64,000 bases of DNA from Phycisphaerales bacterium (GCA_016716475.1 JADJWG010000002.1:1116001-1180000); one strand, 5' to 3'. Positions 15,753-24,729 are shown, counted from the stretch's first letter. Made by a program: numbers and translations. Notes: a model not told the origin generated them from the letters alone.

Positions 15753-17465
15753 ATGCCCGAGCCCGGTTCGCCGCCGCCGGTTCCACCTGCTGCCGAGATT
15801 GGGCAGCATGCGCCACCACCCGCACCGGGCCACAACGTCGTGCGATCCGCGAAGCTCATCGCGGTCTGTACGCTGTTGTCCCGCGTGACCGGCCTCGTGC
15901 GGGACATGTTCCTCGCGAGCGCCTTCGGGCTGGCTTGGATCCAGGATGCCTGGGTTTACGCCTTCCAGATTCCGAACCTGTTCCGGCGGTTGTTCGGCGA
16001 AGGGGCGATGGCCGCGGCCTTTGTGCCTACGTTCACGCGCGTGCTCGAACAGGACGGCCGGGCCGCGGCGTGGAAACTGTTCGCCCGGACGCTGGCCCTG
16101 CTCACCGTGGCGGTCTCGACGGTGATTCTGCTGATTGGCATGGTGCTCGGACTGATCGCCCTTTTCCACGGCGGCCCCCCGGAGGCAACCGCGGCTCGTC
16201 AGCTCCTGCTCACGCTGACAGCCGTGATGCTGCCTTTCATGTTGACCATCTGCGTACTGGCACTGTTTTCAAGTCTGCTGAATTGCCTCGGTAGTTTCGT
16301 GCCGGCCGCGCTAGCACCGGTGGTGCTGAACCTCGCCATGATCGGTGCGATCCGCTTCGCGGCTCCGACCTGGTTTCCCGGTCGGCCTGAGGCGCAGGTC
16401 TACATCGTCGCGGTGACGGTGGTCGCGGCCGGTGTGCTGCAACTGCTGTTGCTGTGGCTGGTGTTGCGGCAGCACGGCATTCCACTGGGTTGGGAGCTCC
16501 ATTGGAGCGATCCGGCAGTGCGAAGGATGCTGGGTCTGGTAGGTCCGGTGCTGCTGGGCCAGGGCGTGCTCGCCTTCGGAGTCTACCTCGATGCGCAGGT
16601 GTGCATCCTGTTGACGCAGCGCGCGGGTGGACCGGCGGTGGGTTCCTGGTTCGGGCTCGCCTTCGAGTATCCCCTGCGCGAAGGTGCACTCTCCGCCGTG
16701 ACCTATGCCCAACGGCTCTACCAGTTTCCACTGGGAGTGCTGGTGATCTCGCTCGCGACGGCGGCGCTGCCCGCGTTCAGCCGGCTTGCGACACACGCGC
16801 AGTGGCCGGCCTGGACCGGTGAGGTGCGGCAGGCCCTGCGGCTCGCGGTCTTTGAGGGCCTGCTGGCCGGCATCATGATGGTCGTGCTGTCCGTGCAGCT
16901 CGTGCGACTCCTGTTCGAGTACGGCCGTTTCGGACCGGCGGACTCGCTGCGGGCTGGACAGATTGTGGCGATCTACGGCCTGGGACTGTGGGCGTTCTGT
17001 GCACAGCACATCGTGATCCGGGCCTTTTACAGTTTGCAGGATGTGCGCACCCCGTTGTGGATCAGCATCGGGCTGTTGCCTCTGAACATGGGCCTCAACC
17101 TCATGCTGATCTTCGTGCCGCGCATCCGCGAGCAGGCCTTCGCCTACAGCACATGCCTCACAGCGCTGTTGCTGGTGGTCATCGGCCTGTTCCTGCTGCA
17201 CCGCCGCACCGGGATGCGGATTCTGAATGGCTGCACCTTGCGGGGAATGCTCGCGATGGTGGTGGCGGCGTTGGGCGCGGCGGCAACCGTGCTGGCTCTG
17301 CAGCCGCCGTGGGAGGGGATCACCAACCGGATTCCATCCGTCGTGGCGGGCAGGGCCTTCAACGTCTTCGGGCTGCTCGCGGTCGGAACACTCGTCTACC
17401 TGCTGCTCGGCGCACTACTGCGGCTGCCGGAGGTGCGATTGCTGCTCCCGCGACGAAAACGCTGA
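15753..17465 (+). CDS. murJ: Lipid II flippase MurJ (MviN)
   Basis: A 570-residue polytopic membrane protein with about 14 hydrophobic segments after a Pro-rich cytoplasmic tail (residues 1-25). Family motifs are TLLSRVTGLVRDMFLASAFG, FQIPNLFRRLFGEGAMAAAF with FVPTFTRVLE, and the later GQIVAIYGLGLWAF followed by IRAFYSLQDVRTPLW. MurJ flips lipid II across the inner membrane for peptidoglycan synthesis. The start at 15753 precedes the first conserved helix; the frame is open to 15624 but that part is not MurJ-like. It ends 3 nt from the convergent fliN. Confidence 0.9.
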   Translation: MPEPGSPPPVPPAAEIGQHAPPPAPGHNVVRSAKLIAVCTLLSRVTGLVRDMFLASAFGLAWIQDAWVYAFQIPNLFRRLFGEGAMAAAFVPTFTRVLEQDGRAAAWKLFARTLALLTVAVSTVILLIGMVLGLIALFHGGPPEATAARQLLLTLTAVMLPFMLTICVLALFSSLLNCLGSFVPAALAPVVLNLAMIGAIRFAAPTWFPGRPEAQVYIVAVTVVAAGVLQLLLLWLVLRQHGIPLGWELHWSDPAVRRMLGLVGPVLLGQGVLAFGVYLDAQVCILLTQRAGGPAVGSWFGLAFEYPLREGALSAVTYAQRLYQFPLGVLVISLATAALPAFSRLATHAQWPAWTGEVRQALRLAVFEGLLAGIMMVVLSVQLVRLLFEYGRFGPADSLRAGQIVAIYGLGLWAFCAQHIVIRAFYSLQDVRTPLWISIGLLPLNMGLNLMLIFVPRIREQAFAYSTCLTALLLVVIGLFLLHRRTGMRILNGCTLRGMLAMVVAALGAAATVLALQPPWEGITNRIPSVVAGRAFNVFGLLAVGTLVYLLLGALLRLPEVRLLLPRRKR

Positions 17466-17468
17466 GCC

Positions 17469-17885
17469 CTATTCCCCCAGTGTTCGCACGCGATCCGCGG
17501 GGCTGATCACCGCACTGAGCCGCAAGCCGAAGTTCTCGCCTACCTTGACACATTGTCCGTGCCCGACCAGCCGGTTGTTGACCAGCAGGTCCAGGCGGTC
17601 TTCGACAGACTTCTCAAACTCGATGATCGAACCAACCGAAATGTCGCGAACGGCGGAAATCGGCATCGGACGCTGCGCGAGGCGCACGATCACCGGTACG
17701 CGTAATCGCAAAACGCGCTGCAAGGCGGCACTCAAGCCGGTACTCACCGTGCGCCGGGGTGGCGCCGGCCGTGCTGGCGGGACCACCGGAGCTACGGCCT
17801 CGGGCGCGAACGACTCCGCCGCGGATGCCGCCAATTCACCGGCCTCTGCGAGCAGCGCGTCGATATCCGACTGTTCGATGATCAT
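17469..17885 (-). CDS. fliN: Flagellar motor switch protein FliN
   Basis: A 138-residue protein. After a short N-terminal helix (IIEQSDIDALLAEAGELA) and a Pro/Ala linker, residues 55-138 form a SpoA domain: LRLRVPVIVRLAQRPMPIS, VGSIIEFEKSVEDRLDLLVN and NRLVGHGQCVKVGENFGLR. FliN is part of the flagellar C ring and switches rotation. The start has GAGGAAG upstream on its strand. It is separate from the main flagellar cluster, lying between murJ and asnB. FliM/FliY share this domain, but the length fits FliN. It is followed after 78 nt on its upstream side by the asnB stop. Confidence 0.88.
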   Translation of the reverse strand: MIIEQSDIDALLAEAGELAASAAESFAPEAVAPVVPPARPAPPRRTVSTGLSAALQRVLRLRVPVIVRLAQRPMPISAVRDISVGSIIEFEKSVEDRLDLLVNNRLVGHGQCVKVGENFGLRLSAVISPADRVRTLGE

Positions 17886-17963
17886 GCGCAGAGCTTCCTC
17901 GGGGCGGGGCCGGGCAGACCGACCCCTTTCACTCCATCGGATGGATGGGCAACGGGCGTAAGG

Positions 17964-19898
17964 TCAAGGCAGGTCGGCCAAGTCGAGCGGGGCCCATTGC
18001 CGTTGCCAGTATTCGAGCATCAGCAGTGCCCAGAGCGCATGCTCGTAGTTAGCACGTCCGGATAAATGCCCTTCGACGAGCTGGGCTAGCCATTCCGGCC
18101 GGAAGATACGCATGGAAAGTCCATCTCGGGCCAGCAAGTGGGTGCGGAGCGTATCCCGCAGTTCGGCGCGGAACCAACGCCCCACCGGAACCCCGAAGCC
18201 CATCTTCGGGCGGCGCAGCACCGCCGGAGGAAGCTTGTCCGCAGCCCAATCCCGCAGAATGTGCTTGCCGCCGCCTTTCAGCCGCCATGCCAGCGGAAGC
18301 GCGGCCGCGAAGGATGCGAGTTCGTGATCGAGGAACGGGGCGCGGCATTCGAGCCCGCAGGCCATGGAGGCAATGTCAACCTTGGTCAGCAGGTCGAACG
18401 GCAGATAACTGGCGAAGTCGGTGCGGATCGCGCGGTTGGCCGCGGGTCCGGGCGCGGCTTCATAGAGCCCGCGGAACCAATCCAAGGGTGCGTCGAGCGC
18501 AAGTGTCGCGGCAAACTCGGGTCGGTAGCCGGTTGCGAGCAGCGCCGGAGGGAATACATTGACCCAGGAGAGGTAACGATCCGCGGGCGGTGCAGCGAGG
18601 GCCTGTGCGAAGCGATAGGTACGGTGCCCCCACGAACGCGGCTGCGCATGAGGCAACCAGCCCGCCAGAGCCGCGAGAACCCGCCGCACCGCGCCCGGCA
18701 CCAGATCGAACCGCTCGGCCAGCGCTGCAGCCCGGTAGCGATCGTATCCGGCAAAGAGTTCATCGCCCCCGTCGCCGGTGAGCGCAACGGTTACGTGCTG
18801 ACGTGTCCAGTGTGAGACGTAATAGGTCGGAATCGCGCTAGAGTCGGCGAAGGGTTCGTCGTAGTGCCACGCGAGCTGTGCCAGGATCGTGTGTGCCTCA
18901 GGCACGACAAGGTGCTCATGGTGCTCAGTGCCGAAGTGCGCGGCCACCCGGCGGGCAAAGCGGGTCTCGTCATACTGCGGATCCGTAAAGCCCATGCTGA
19001 ATGTGCGCAGGGGGCGTACGCCGAGCTGCACCATCAGTGCCACCACAATCGAAGAATCCAGTCCACCCGAGAGAAACGCACCCAGCGGGACGTCGGCCAC
19101 CAGCCGGCGCTCTACGGCGCGCCGCAGCAGTACGTTCAACTGATCCAGGGCTTCAGCGTACGAGCCATGAAAGGGTGCCGGATCGAGGCACCAGTAGGCC
19201 CGCGGGGTGAGGTCGTCGATGCGCGGCGTGGCGGCCGCACGCGACGTTGTCACGGGCTCAATCTCGAGCAGGTGGCCCGGCGGCAGCTTGCGAAATCCCG
19301 CATAAATGGCGTGTGGCGCCGGCACGTATTGGTAAATCAGGTACTCATGCAGGGCCTGGGGTGCCAACCGCCGCGGCATGCCGGGAAGCGCGAGAATTGC
19401 CTTCAGTTCACTGGCGAAATACAGACGGCTGTCATGCACCGCGTAGTGCAGCGGTTTCTTGCCGAAACGATCGCGCACCAGGATCAGCCGGCCACGCTCC
19501 TCATCCCAGCACGCGAAGGCGAACATACCCGCCAGCTGCCGGCAGCCATCTGCGCCATACTGCTCGTAGAGATGGACGAGCACTTCCGTATCCGATTGCG
19601 TAGCGAAGTGGTGTCCGACCCGCTCCAAGTCGCTGCGCAGCGCGCGGAAGTTATAGATCTCGCCATTGAAAGCAACCCAGATACGGCCGCTCTCATTCGC
19701 CAGGGGTTGCGCGCCACTTACCAAGTCGATGATGGCAAGGCGCCGAAAGGCCAGCCCGCAGCGCCCCTGCGGGTCCACGTACACGCCGCTGCCATCCGGC
19801 CCGCGGTGGGCAAGCTTGGCGGCCATAAGCTCCAGTTCGGCCGCCCTGACCGGGGGCGCCGCGGGTCGCAGATTGAGGATACCGGCGATGCCGCACAT
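17964..19898 (-). CDS. asnB: Asparagine synthase (glutamine-hydrolysing)
   Basis: A 644-residue protein. The N-terminal Ntn glutaminase domain starts with the catalytic Cys after Met (MCGIAGILNL) and carries HRGPDGSGVYVD and NGEIYNFRALR. The synthetase half has the ATP-binding PP-loop GAFLSGGLDSSIVVAL, then DGGDELFAGYDRY and ECRAPFLDHEL. It amidates aspartate using glutamine and ATP; paralogues modify peptides or cell-wall parts. The start is fixed by Cys2; the long open frame upstream lies within fpg. The -10-like GATAAT lies 6 nt before the ATG, overlapping the fpg stop. It follows fpg by 7 nt on the same strand. Confidence 0.92.
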   Translation of the reverse strand: MCGIAGILNLRPAAPPVRAAELELMAAKLAHRGPDGSGVYVDPQGRCGLAFRRLAIIDLVSGAQPLANESGRIWVAFNGEIYNFRALRSDLERVGHHFATQSDTEVLVHLYEQYGADGCRQLAGMFAFACWDEERGRLILVRDRFGKKPLHYAVHDSRLYFASELKAILALPGMPRRLAPQALHEYLIYQYVPAPHAIYAGFRKLPPGHLLEIEPVTTSRAAATPRIDDLTPRAYWCLDPAPFHGSYAEALDQLNVLLRRAVERRLVADVPLGAFLSGGLDSSIVVALMVQLGVRPLRTFSMGFTDPQYDETRFARRVAAHFGTEHHEHLVVPEAHTILAQLAWHYDEPFADSSAIPTYYVSHWTRQHVTVALTGDGGDELFAGYDRYRAAALAERFDLVPGAVRRVLAALAGWLPHAQPRSWGHRTYRFAQALAAPPADRYLSWVNVFPPALLATGYRPEFAATLALDAPLDWFRGLYEAAPGPAANRAIRTDFASYLPFDLLTKVDIASMACGLECRAPFLDHELASFAAALPLAWRLKGGGKHILRDWAADKLPPAVLRRPKMGFGVPVGRWFRAELRDTLRTHLLARDGLSMRIFRPEWLAQLVEGHLSGRANYEHALWALLMLEYWQRQWAPLDLADLP

Positions 19899-19904
19899 GG
19901 TGGG

Positions 19905-19910
19905 ATTATC
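19905..19910 (-). promoter_or_regulatory. -10 hexamer (GATAAT) 6 nt before asnB ATG
   Basis: On the minus strand GATAAT is followed by 6 nt (CCCACC) and then the ATG. No SD is present. This is consistent with a leaderless asnB transcript starting inside the end of fpg. Confidence 0.45.
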
Positions 19911-20724
19911 GACGCCCCGGGCGCCGCGGCAACGGTTGGCACCGGGGGCAGATGTGGGTACCGCGCTGCCCAACCCGCAACGCCTGGATTGGCGTGCCGC
20001 ACGCGCGGCATAGTTCACCTGTGCGGCCATACACTTGCAGGTGCTTCTGCATCCACCCGTCGGGGTAGATCCAGTCGAGTGATGTGCCGTGCTTGCGAAT
20101 GGCGAGCCGCAGCACATCCCGGATGGCCGTGTGCAGACGTTCGATCTGTGGCGGTCGCAGGTGCTCTGCAACGGTGAGCGGGTGCAGACCGGCGCGAAAG
20201 AGTGCTTCATCCGTGTAGATGTTGCCTAGCCCGGCAACGACGGACTGGTCCAGCAGGAGCGGCTTGAGTTGACGCCGGCGAGTGTTGAGCCGGGTAGCCA
20301 GCACTGCCGGCGTGAACGATCGGGCGAGGGGCTCCGGGCCGAGACCCGCAGTCGCCGCCGCGAGGTCGTGCGTGTGCATGATGCGGCCGAACTTGCGGGC
20401 GTCACAGAACAGCAGGCGATTGCCGTCGTCGAGGTTCCACGAGGCGCGGACGTGCGCCGCGGCGGGCTGCTCCGCTTCCCATTCGAGGCGGCCGCTCATG
20501 CGCAGATGAACGAGGACCGCGGTTTCATCCGAAAGCTGGATGACGATGAATTTCGCGCGGCGTTTGAGGGAATCGATGCGGCGCCCCAGCACGGCGGCCC
20601 GCAGCACAGCGACACTGGGCTGAACACCCTTGGGCCAAGAGGAGTCGAAACCGACAATGGTGCGCCCGACCAGCCACGGGCGGAAGGTCCGGACAATGGT
20701 TTCGACTTCGGGCAATTCGGGCAT
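19906..20724 (-). CDS. mutM: Formamidopyrimidine-DNA glycosylase (Fpg/MutM)
   Basis: A 272-residue base-excision repair enzyme. The N-terminal PELPEVETIVR provides the catalytic Pro and Glu after Met removal. The conserved HLRMSGRLEW and the H2TH region (LLLDQSVVAGLGNIYTDEAL) follow. The C-terminal zinc finger has the Cys pairs CRACGTPIQ and HICPRCQ. It removes 8-oxoguanine and formamidopyrimidines. Start 20724 is dictated by the MPELPE motif; upstream Mets are spurious. A perfect TATAAT lies 6 nt before this ATG, with no SD. Divergent from a membrane-protein gene across 106 nt. Confidence 0.95.
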   Translation of the reverse strand: MPELPEVETIVRTFRPWLVGRTIVGFDSSWPKGVQPSVAVLRAAVLGRRIDSLKRRAKFIVIQLSDETAVLVHLRMSGRLEWEAEQPAAAHVRASWNLDDGNRLLFCDARKFGRIMHTHDLAAATAGLGPEPLARSFTPAVLATRLNTRRRQLKPLLLDQSVVAGLGNIYTDEALFRAGLHPLTVAEHLRPPQIERLHTAIRDVLRLAIRKHGTSLDWIYPDGWMQKHLQVYGRTGELCRACGTPIQALRVGQRGTHICPRCQPLPRRPGRR

Positions 20725-20730
20725 CGCCGC

Positions 20731-20736
20731 ATTATA
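20731..20736 (-). promoter_or_regulatory. -10 hexamer (TATAAT) 6 nt before fpg ATG
   Basis: A perfect TATAAT on the minus strand with only GCGGCG between it and the ATG, and no SD. This is the clearest of the leaderless-type starts in this stretch. Confidence 0.6.
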
Positions 20737-20830
20737 GGTGCGGTGGGGGTGACGCAGGGACAGCCACCGGGCCATGATTCCCATGGGACACCGTTGACCC
20801 ACCGGGTAAGGCACGGGTAGTTTGTAACCA

Positions 20831-21748
20831 ATGACCAATTCCACGACACCTCCTGGCACGCCATTGGGCTGGTGGTTGCGCTTGCGGTTCTTCGCGGCCG
20901 CACTGCTGATGTGGCTCGCGCTGCACTACATGGTCGGGCCGCTGCTGCCGAGCGGTCACGAGCGCCCCCTGGTGCTTTCGAGCAGTGCCCTGGGCGTCGT
21001 GGCAATGCCGCTGGCAGTACTGATCCTGTGGGTCGGTGTGGCGATTGCAGCGCGGTGGCTCACCCCGGGGGACGCGCGGCACCCGCTGATGGCGATGGGG
21101 CTCGCCCTGGCCATTTGGGCCGCGGAGGGTGGACGAACCGGCGGCGTGCTCGACCACTGGCTACTGGCGGCGAACACTACGCAGGGCACGCCACGCGGTG
21201 CGCCCTACGCATGGCTGCTGTGGGAGTATGCGTGGCTGATCCCGGCCGTCCTCGGTGCCTGGGTCATTACGATGTGGAACCGTACAGCGTCCTCCCAACC
21301 GTGGCCGGCACGCATCCGGGCAACCCTACTGCCCCAGGGAGCGGCGAACACCGTGCAGCGGGGCTGGCTGGTGCTGCTGATTACAACCGCAGCGGGTGCG
21401 CTGGCCATGCACCTGCTATGCGGCCCGGCGGGCGCTTGGACCTTGCGCGGTCAGGTGTACTTCGCGGTGGGTGTGGGGCTGTTCACCGGAGTATTTGTCG
21501 CGCGGCAGTGCTTCGCGGTGCACGACCCGCGCTGGTTCATCGGGGCCCCATTGCTACTGGGCATACTCGGCCTGCTGGTGGCGGCGTTGCGCCCGGCCCT
21601 GAACCTGCCCCCGGAACTCGCCCACCTGGATACCATACCGGCGTGGGCGCTTGCCCGGCCGCTGCCACTGGAAATGGTTGGTGTCGGCCTCGTGGGTGTG
21701 CTTTGCACGCTGACACCGCCGGAAGGCAACGCTACAACCACGCAGTAG
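20831..21748 (+). CDS. Polytopic membrane protein of unknown function
   Basis: A 305-residue protein with about eight hydrophobic segments (for example FFAAALLMWLALHYMVGPLL, LGVVAMPLAVLILWVGVAIA, GWLVLLITTAAGALAMHLL and LLLGILGLLVAALRPAL). Short polar loops separate them and no catalytic motif is visible. I do not recognise the family. A tryptophan-rich segment (YAWLLWEYAWLIPAVLGAWV) is notable. The start has TAGTTT 7 nt upstream and no SD, similar to its neighbours. It is divergent from fpg. A small gene at 21779 follows after 30 nt. Its function is open. Confidence 0.6.
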   Translation: MTNSTTPPGTPLGWWLRLRFFAAALLMWLALHYMVGPLLPSGHERPLVLSSSALGVVAMPLAVLILWVGVAIAARWLTPGDARHPLMAMGLALAIWAAEGGRTGGVLDHWLLAANTTQGTPRGAPYAWLLWEYAWLIPAVLGAWVITMWNRTASSQPWPARIRATLLPQGAANTVQRGWLVLLITTAAGALAMHLLCGPAGAWTLRGQVYFAVGVGLFTGVFVARQCFAVHDPRWFIGAPLLLGILGLLVAALRPALNLPPELAHLDTIPAWALARPLPLEMVGVGLVGVLCTLTPPEGNATTTQ

Positions 21749-21778
21749 TATGGGCCCGGCACCTCATGGAAGCGCGGG

Positions 21779-21979
21779 ATGGAGCGCCGCTACCGTAAAC
21801 ATCGCGACGAGACTTGGGAGGAAACACGCGCGCGCATCATTGGCGAAACCGAGGTCTTCCTGAACGAAGCCCTGCGTTATCCCGAGTTGGCGACGCGGAT
21901 CCCCACCATCCAAGCCGGTACGGGCCACTTTCCGCGTTCGCTCGCCCGTGCCTTCTGGGACCGGGTGTTGGTGGAGTGA
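21779..21979 (+). CDS. Small hypothetical protein (66 aa)
   Basis: A 66-residue basic/acidic protein with a helical first half (ETWEETRARIIGETEVFLNE) and an Ile/Pro middle. GGAAG lies a few nt before the ATG. Same strand as the preceding membrane protein and ending 70 nt before a radical SAM gene. I do not recognise it; its composition looks protein-like rather than random GC-rich reading. Confidence 0.5.
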   Translation: MERRYRKHRDETWEETRARIIGETEVFLNEALRYPELATRIPTIQAGTGHFPRSLARAFWDRVLVE

Positions 21980-22049
21980 GCAAGACCGGTGTTAGAATGC
22001 CGCGGCGTAGCTTCGCAGCGTCGTTGGACTCTCAGGCACCGCCAGCCAC

Positions 22050-23408
22050 ATGCGGATCCTCGTCCTCCAGTTTACACCCGCGACCCGTGGGCGGCGTCTC
22101 CCGCGCTTCGAGCCGCAACTCGCAACCCTGCTGGCGCTGCTCGAAAGGCGCGACCACCAGCTCACCCTTGAGGGCCTGGCACGCTTTGATCTGGAGCGCA
22201 GCAAAGCGGCCCTCGCCCGGGCGCTGCCCCAACTGATCTACGCCGACGTGTCACCTGTGTGCGTGGATGCCGCCCGCCGCACTTTTGAGCACATCGAGCG
22301 CCGCGAATTCCTGCCCATCGTGGTAGGTGGCCTGTATGCCACCGTCGACCCCGCGGCGGCCCTGAGTCTGCCCGGGGTTCGCGCAGTGGCGATCGGCGAG
22401 CCGGATGCCTCGTTGGTTACGTACCTCGAACGTCTGCAGGACCCCACTACCGCCCAAGTGGTCTCCGGGGTATGGCTGCGTGACGAGCAGGGCACCGCGC
22501 GGCCCGCGCTGCCGCCACTGGTCGAGGATCTCACCTCGCTGCCGTTCGCGCACCGGACGTTGTTCGGCTACGCGGAGTGGCTGCGGCAGACCGGGGAGGT
22601 CGAAATCGCCGTCGGGCGCGGTTGTCCGCAACAATGTGCCTACTGTCCGAACGCCACGGTCGCTGCGCTCTATCTGGGCGGCGGACAATGGGTACGCCGA
22701 CGCCCCCCGGCCCATATCTGTGCAGAAATCAAGTTTCTTGGGGAGCACTATGCGAACCTTACACGTGTGCGGTTCCTGGATCACGCCTTCACTCTCGATG
22801 CGGATTGGCTCACGGAATTTCTGCCGCTCTATCGGTCCCGCTGCGGCCTGCCGTTTCGCTGCCATGTACGGGCGAACCAGCCCCCGGACACAGTCGTGCC
22901 GGCCCTTGCAACCGCGGGCTGCCAGACGGCCGATATAGAAGTCATTAGCGGCAGCGACTTCCTGCGAAACGAGATCTTCAACATGGACCTCAGCGCGGAG
23001 CAGCTCAGCGCGGCCTTTGGCGCACTGCGCTGCGCGAACATTCGTACACGGGCCATCGTTTACCTCGGCGCGCCCTACGAAAGCGAGGCAGCACTCGACG
23101 AGACGCGGGCTCTGCTGCTTCGGCTGCGCCCCGATGTGGTGGACGTTCGGCCGTACTACCCCTGGCCGGGCACCAGCGCCCGCGAAGTGGCGCGCGAGCA
23201 CGGCTGGATCCACCCGCGTGGCGAGGAAAGATATCATCGGGACCAGGTCGGCATCCAGATGCCGGCGTGCCGACCGCCAGTCGTGCTGGCCTTCGTACGG
23301 CGACTCCGGCGGGAGTTCCCGACCACGTGGGATGAGCCGTGGTGGCGTCGTTGGACAAACCATTCCCGGGCGGCCCTGGAACGCGTCCTTGAGCGCCGCT
23401 GGCTATAA
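22050..23408 (+). CDS. B12-binding-type radical SAM protein
   Basis: A 452-residue protein. The N-terminal 150 residues have the Rossmann-like layout of cobalamin-binding radical SAM enzymes (LPIVVGGLYATVDPAAAL). The radical SAM cluster motif CPQQCAYCP (CxxxCxxC) is near residue 192, followed by a TIM-barrel-like part with RFLDHAFTLDADWLTEF. The C-terminus has VVDVRPYYPWPGTSAREVA. The family includes methyltransferases and ring-forming enzymes; the substrate cannot be told from sequence. It lacks obvious neighbours from a known cofactor pathway. It may be co-oriented with the small gene upstream. The stop overlaps a TATAAT that may serve the next gene. Confidence 0.8.
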   Translation: MRILVLQFTPATRGRRLPRFEPQLATLLALLERRDHQLTLEGLARFDLERSKAALARALPQLIYADVSPVCVDAARRTFEHIERREFLPIVVGGLYATVDPAAALSLPGVRAVAIGEPDASLVTYLERLQDPTTAQVVSGVWLRDEQGTARPALPPLVEDLTSLPFAHRTLFGYAEWLRQTGEVEIAVGRGCPQQCAYCPNATVAALYLGGGQWVRRRPPAHICAEIKFLGEHYANLTRVRFLDHAFTLDADWLTEFLPLYRSRCGLPFRCHVRANQPPDTVVPALATAGCQTADIEVISGSDFLRNEIFNMDLSAEQLSAAFGALRCANIRTRAIVYLGAPYESEAALDETRALLLRLRPDVVDVRPYYPWPGTSAREVAREHGWIHPRGEERYHRDQVGIQMPACRPPVVLAFVRRLRREFPTTWDEPWWRRWTNHSRAALERVLERRWL

Positions 23409-23409
23409 T
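23404..23409 (+). promoter_or_regulatory. Candidate -10 (TATAAT) for the rhodanese gene
   Basis: A perfect TATAAT overlaps the end of the radical SAM gene, 68 nt before the rhodanese start. No clear -35 is seen at normal spacing, so it is only a candidate. Confidence 0.35.
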
Positions 23410-23476
23410 TGGCTGCTGCGTAGCGATGCACCGGGTTCCTGCCGTACTTTTGTCCGGCTGTGGGAGTAGTTCAGGC

Positions 23477-24073
23477 ATGCGTGAAATCTGGCGCACGCTC
23501 TATGGGGCGTTCTTCCTGCTGATACTCGGCTGCGTAGTGGGGCTGGCGGCCAATGGCGCGCGCGGTCGTGGCCAGATCAACCTTTTCCACTCCTATATGC
23601 CTAGTGTGACGCCGGCGCCCCGTCCGGCGCCCGCCACGCAAACGGCAACCGACCCACAAGCCGCTTCCGAGCCAGGTCATGGTTCAGCGGCGCAGCCCGA
23701 CGGGGCGCTGCTGGATGCACCCTACACCCTCCTCGGCTTCGACGAGGTCAAGGCGATCTACGAAGACGAGGCGCGGGTCGGCATGCTCGATGTCTTCTTC
23801 GATGCGCGCGACAGCGCCCCCTACCGACGCAGCCACATCCCCACCGCGGTGCAGTTCTTTCCGTATGATTCCGGCTTCTTTGCGGATGTAGCCCTGCAAT
23901 ACCTCGGAGCGGAACGCATCATCATCTACTGCAACGGCGGGCAATGTGAAGACAGTATCCTCGCGGCTCAGGAGCTGGAGCGCCTCGGCTTCCTCCGCGC
24001 GCAACTCCACATCTACAAAGGCGGGTGGGAAGAGTGGCACGCGGCCGGCATGCCACTGACGGAGGGGCCGTAA
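23477..24073 (+). CDS. Membrane-anchored rhodanese-domain protein
   Basis: A 198-residue protein. Residues 1-30 form a membrane anchor (FFLLILGCVVGLAANGA), then a Pro/Ala/Thr linker to about 75. A rhodanese domain follows with FDARDSAPYRRSHIPTAVQF and the active-site loop YCNGGQCEDS, which holds the catalytic Cys. The domain would face the periplasm or cell exterior. Rhodaneses move sulfane sulfur or sense oxidants. It overlaps the next gene (TAATG), a DoxX/MauE-like membrane protein, so the pair probably works together. The start at 23477 is preferred because the anchor begins there; an upstream in-frame Met at 23426 is possible. Confidence 0.78.
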   Translation: MREIWRTLYGAFFLLILGCVVGLAANGARGRGQINLFHSYMPSVTPAPRPAPATQTATDPQAASEPGHGSAAQPDGALLDAPYTLLGFDEVKAIYEDEARVGMLDVFFDARDSAPYRRSHIPTAVQFFPYDSGFFADVALQYLGAERIIIYCNGGQCEDSILAAQELERLGFLRAQLHIYKGGWEEWHAAGMPLTEGP

Positions 24074-24702
24074 TGGGTTCCAACGATCGTCCGCGGAGTC
24101 TGCTGGGAAAGATCGACCGCTCCGGGGTGCCACTGTTGCTCGCCCGTCTCGGCGTGGGTGGTTGGTTCGCCTACCTGGCGATCCTGAAGATCATGGCTCC
24201 GGCGAATTTCCTGAAGACCCTGCGCGGTTTCGAGGTGCTGCCAACCGAACCGCCGTTCCTGATGCATGCCGTCGTGATCGTGCTGCCGTGGCTGGAGTTG
24301 CTGTGCGCAGCCGCGGTGGTGCTGGGCATCTGGCGGCGCGGCGCGGCACTGCTGATCAACGGCATGCTGCTCTATTTTACACCCCTGCTGGCGCTGCACG
24401 CCGCGACGCTGCTGAGCGACCCGGCCCGCGCGGGGGAGTTCGCATGGTACTGCGCGGTGAAGTTCGACTGCGGCTGCGGCACCGGCGAGACTTACATCTG
24501 CACGAAGCTGGCCGAGAACCTGGCACTCCAGGTGGGAGCGCTCATCATCCTGTTCTCGCGCTCGCGCCTACTCGTGATCGAAGCCCTTTGGCAGCGCCGG
24601 TTGAAGAAGGAACGGCGTGCTGAAGCCAAGCGGCAGACCGCCGCTGAGGCGTCCGCACAAGCGGGCGTTCCCCCCTTGTCTCCGCCCGCCCCGGCGGAGT
24701 AA
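24073..24702 (+). CDS. DoxX/MauE-family membrane protein
   Basis: A 209-residue protein with four hydrophobic helices, from LLLARLGVGGWFAYLAILK to LALQVGALIILF. Between the later helices is a Cys-containing loop, CAVKFDCGCGTGETYIC. The architecture fits MauE/DoxX proteins, which are linked to quinone- or thiol-based redox steps. The C-terminus is a basic, Ala/Pro-rich cytoplasmic tail. Start overlaps the rhodanese stop (TAATG). The combination of a rhodanese and a Cys-loop DoxX/MauE protein suggests periplasmic sulfur or disulfide chemistry. The exact substrate is unknown. Confidence 0.72.
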   Translation: MGSNDRPRSLLGKIDRSGVPLLLARLGVGGWFAYLAILKIMAPANFLKTLRGFEVLPTEPPFLMHAVVIVLPWLELLCAAAVVLGIWRRGAALLINGMLLYFTPLLALHAATLLSDPARAGEFAWYCAVKFDCGCGTGETYICTKLAENLALQVGALIILFSRSRLLVIEALWQRRLKKERRAEAKRQTAAEASAQAGVPPLSPPAPAE

Positions 24703-24729
24703 CAACCACGAGTCGCAAGGAGCATTCCC

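Noticed and set aside
18864..20177. 437-codon plus-strand frame opposite asnB and fpg
   Set aside because: Antisense shadow of two clear genes; no domain seen.
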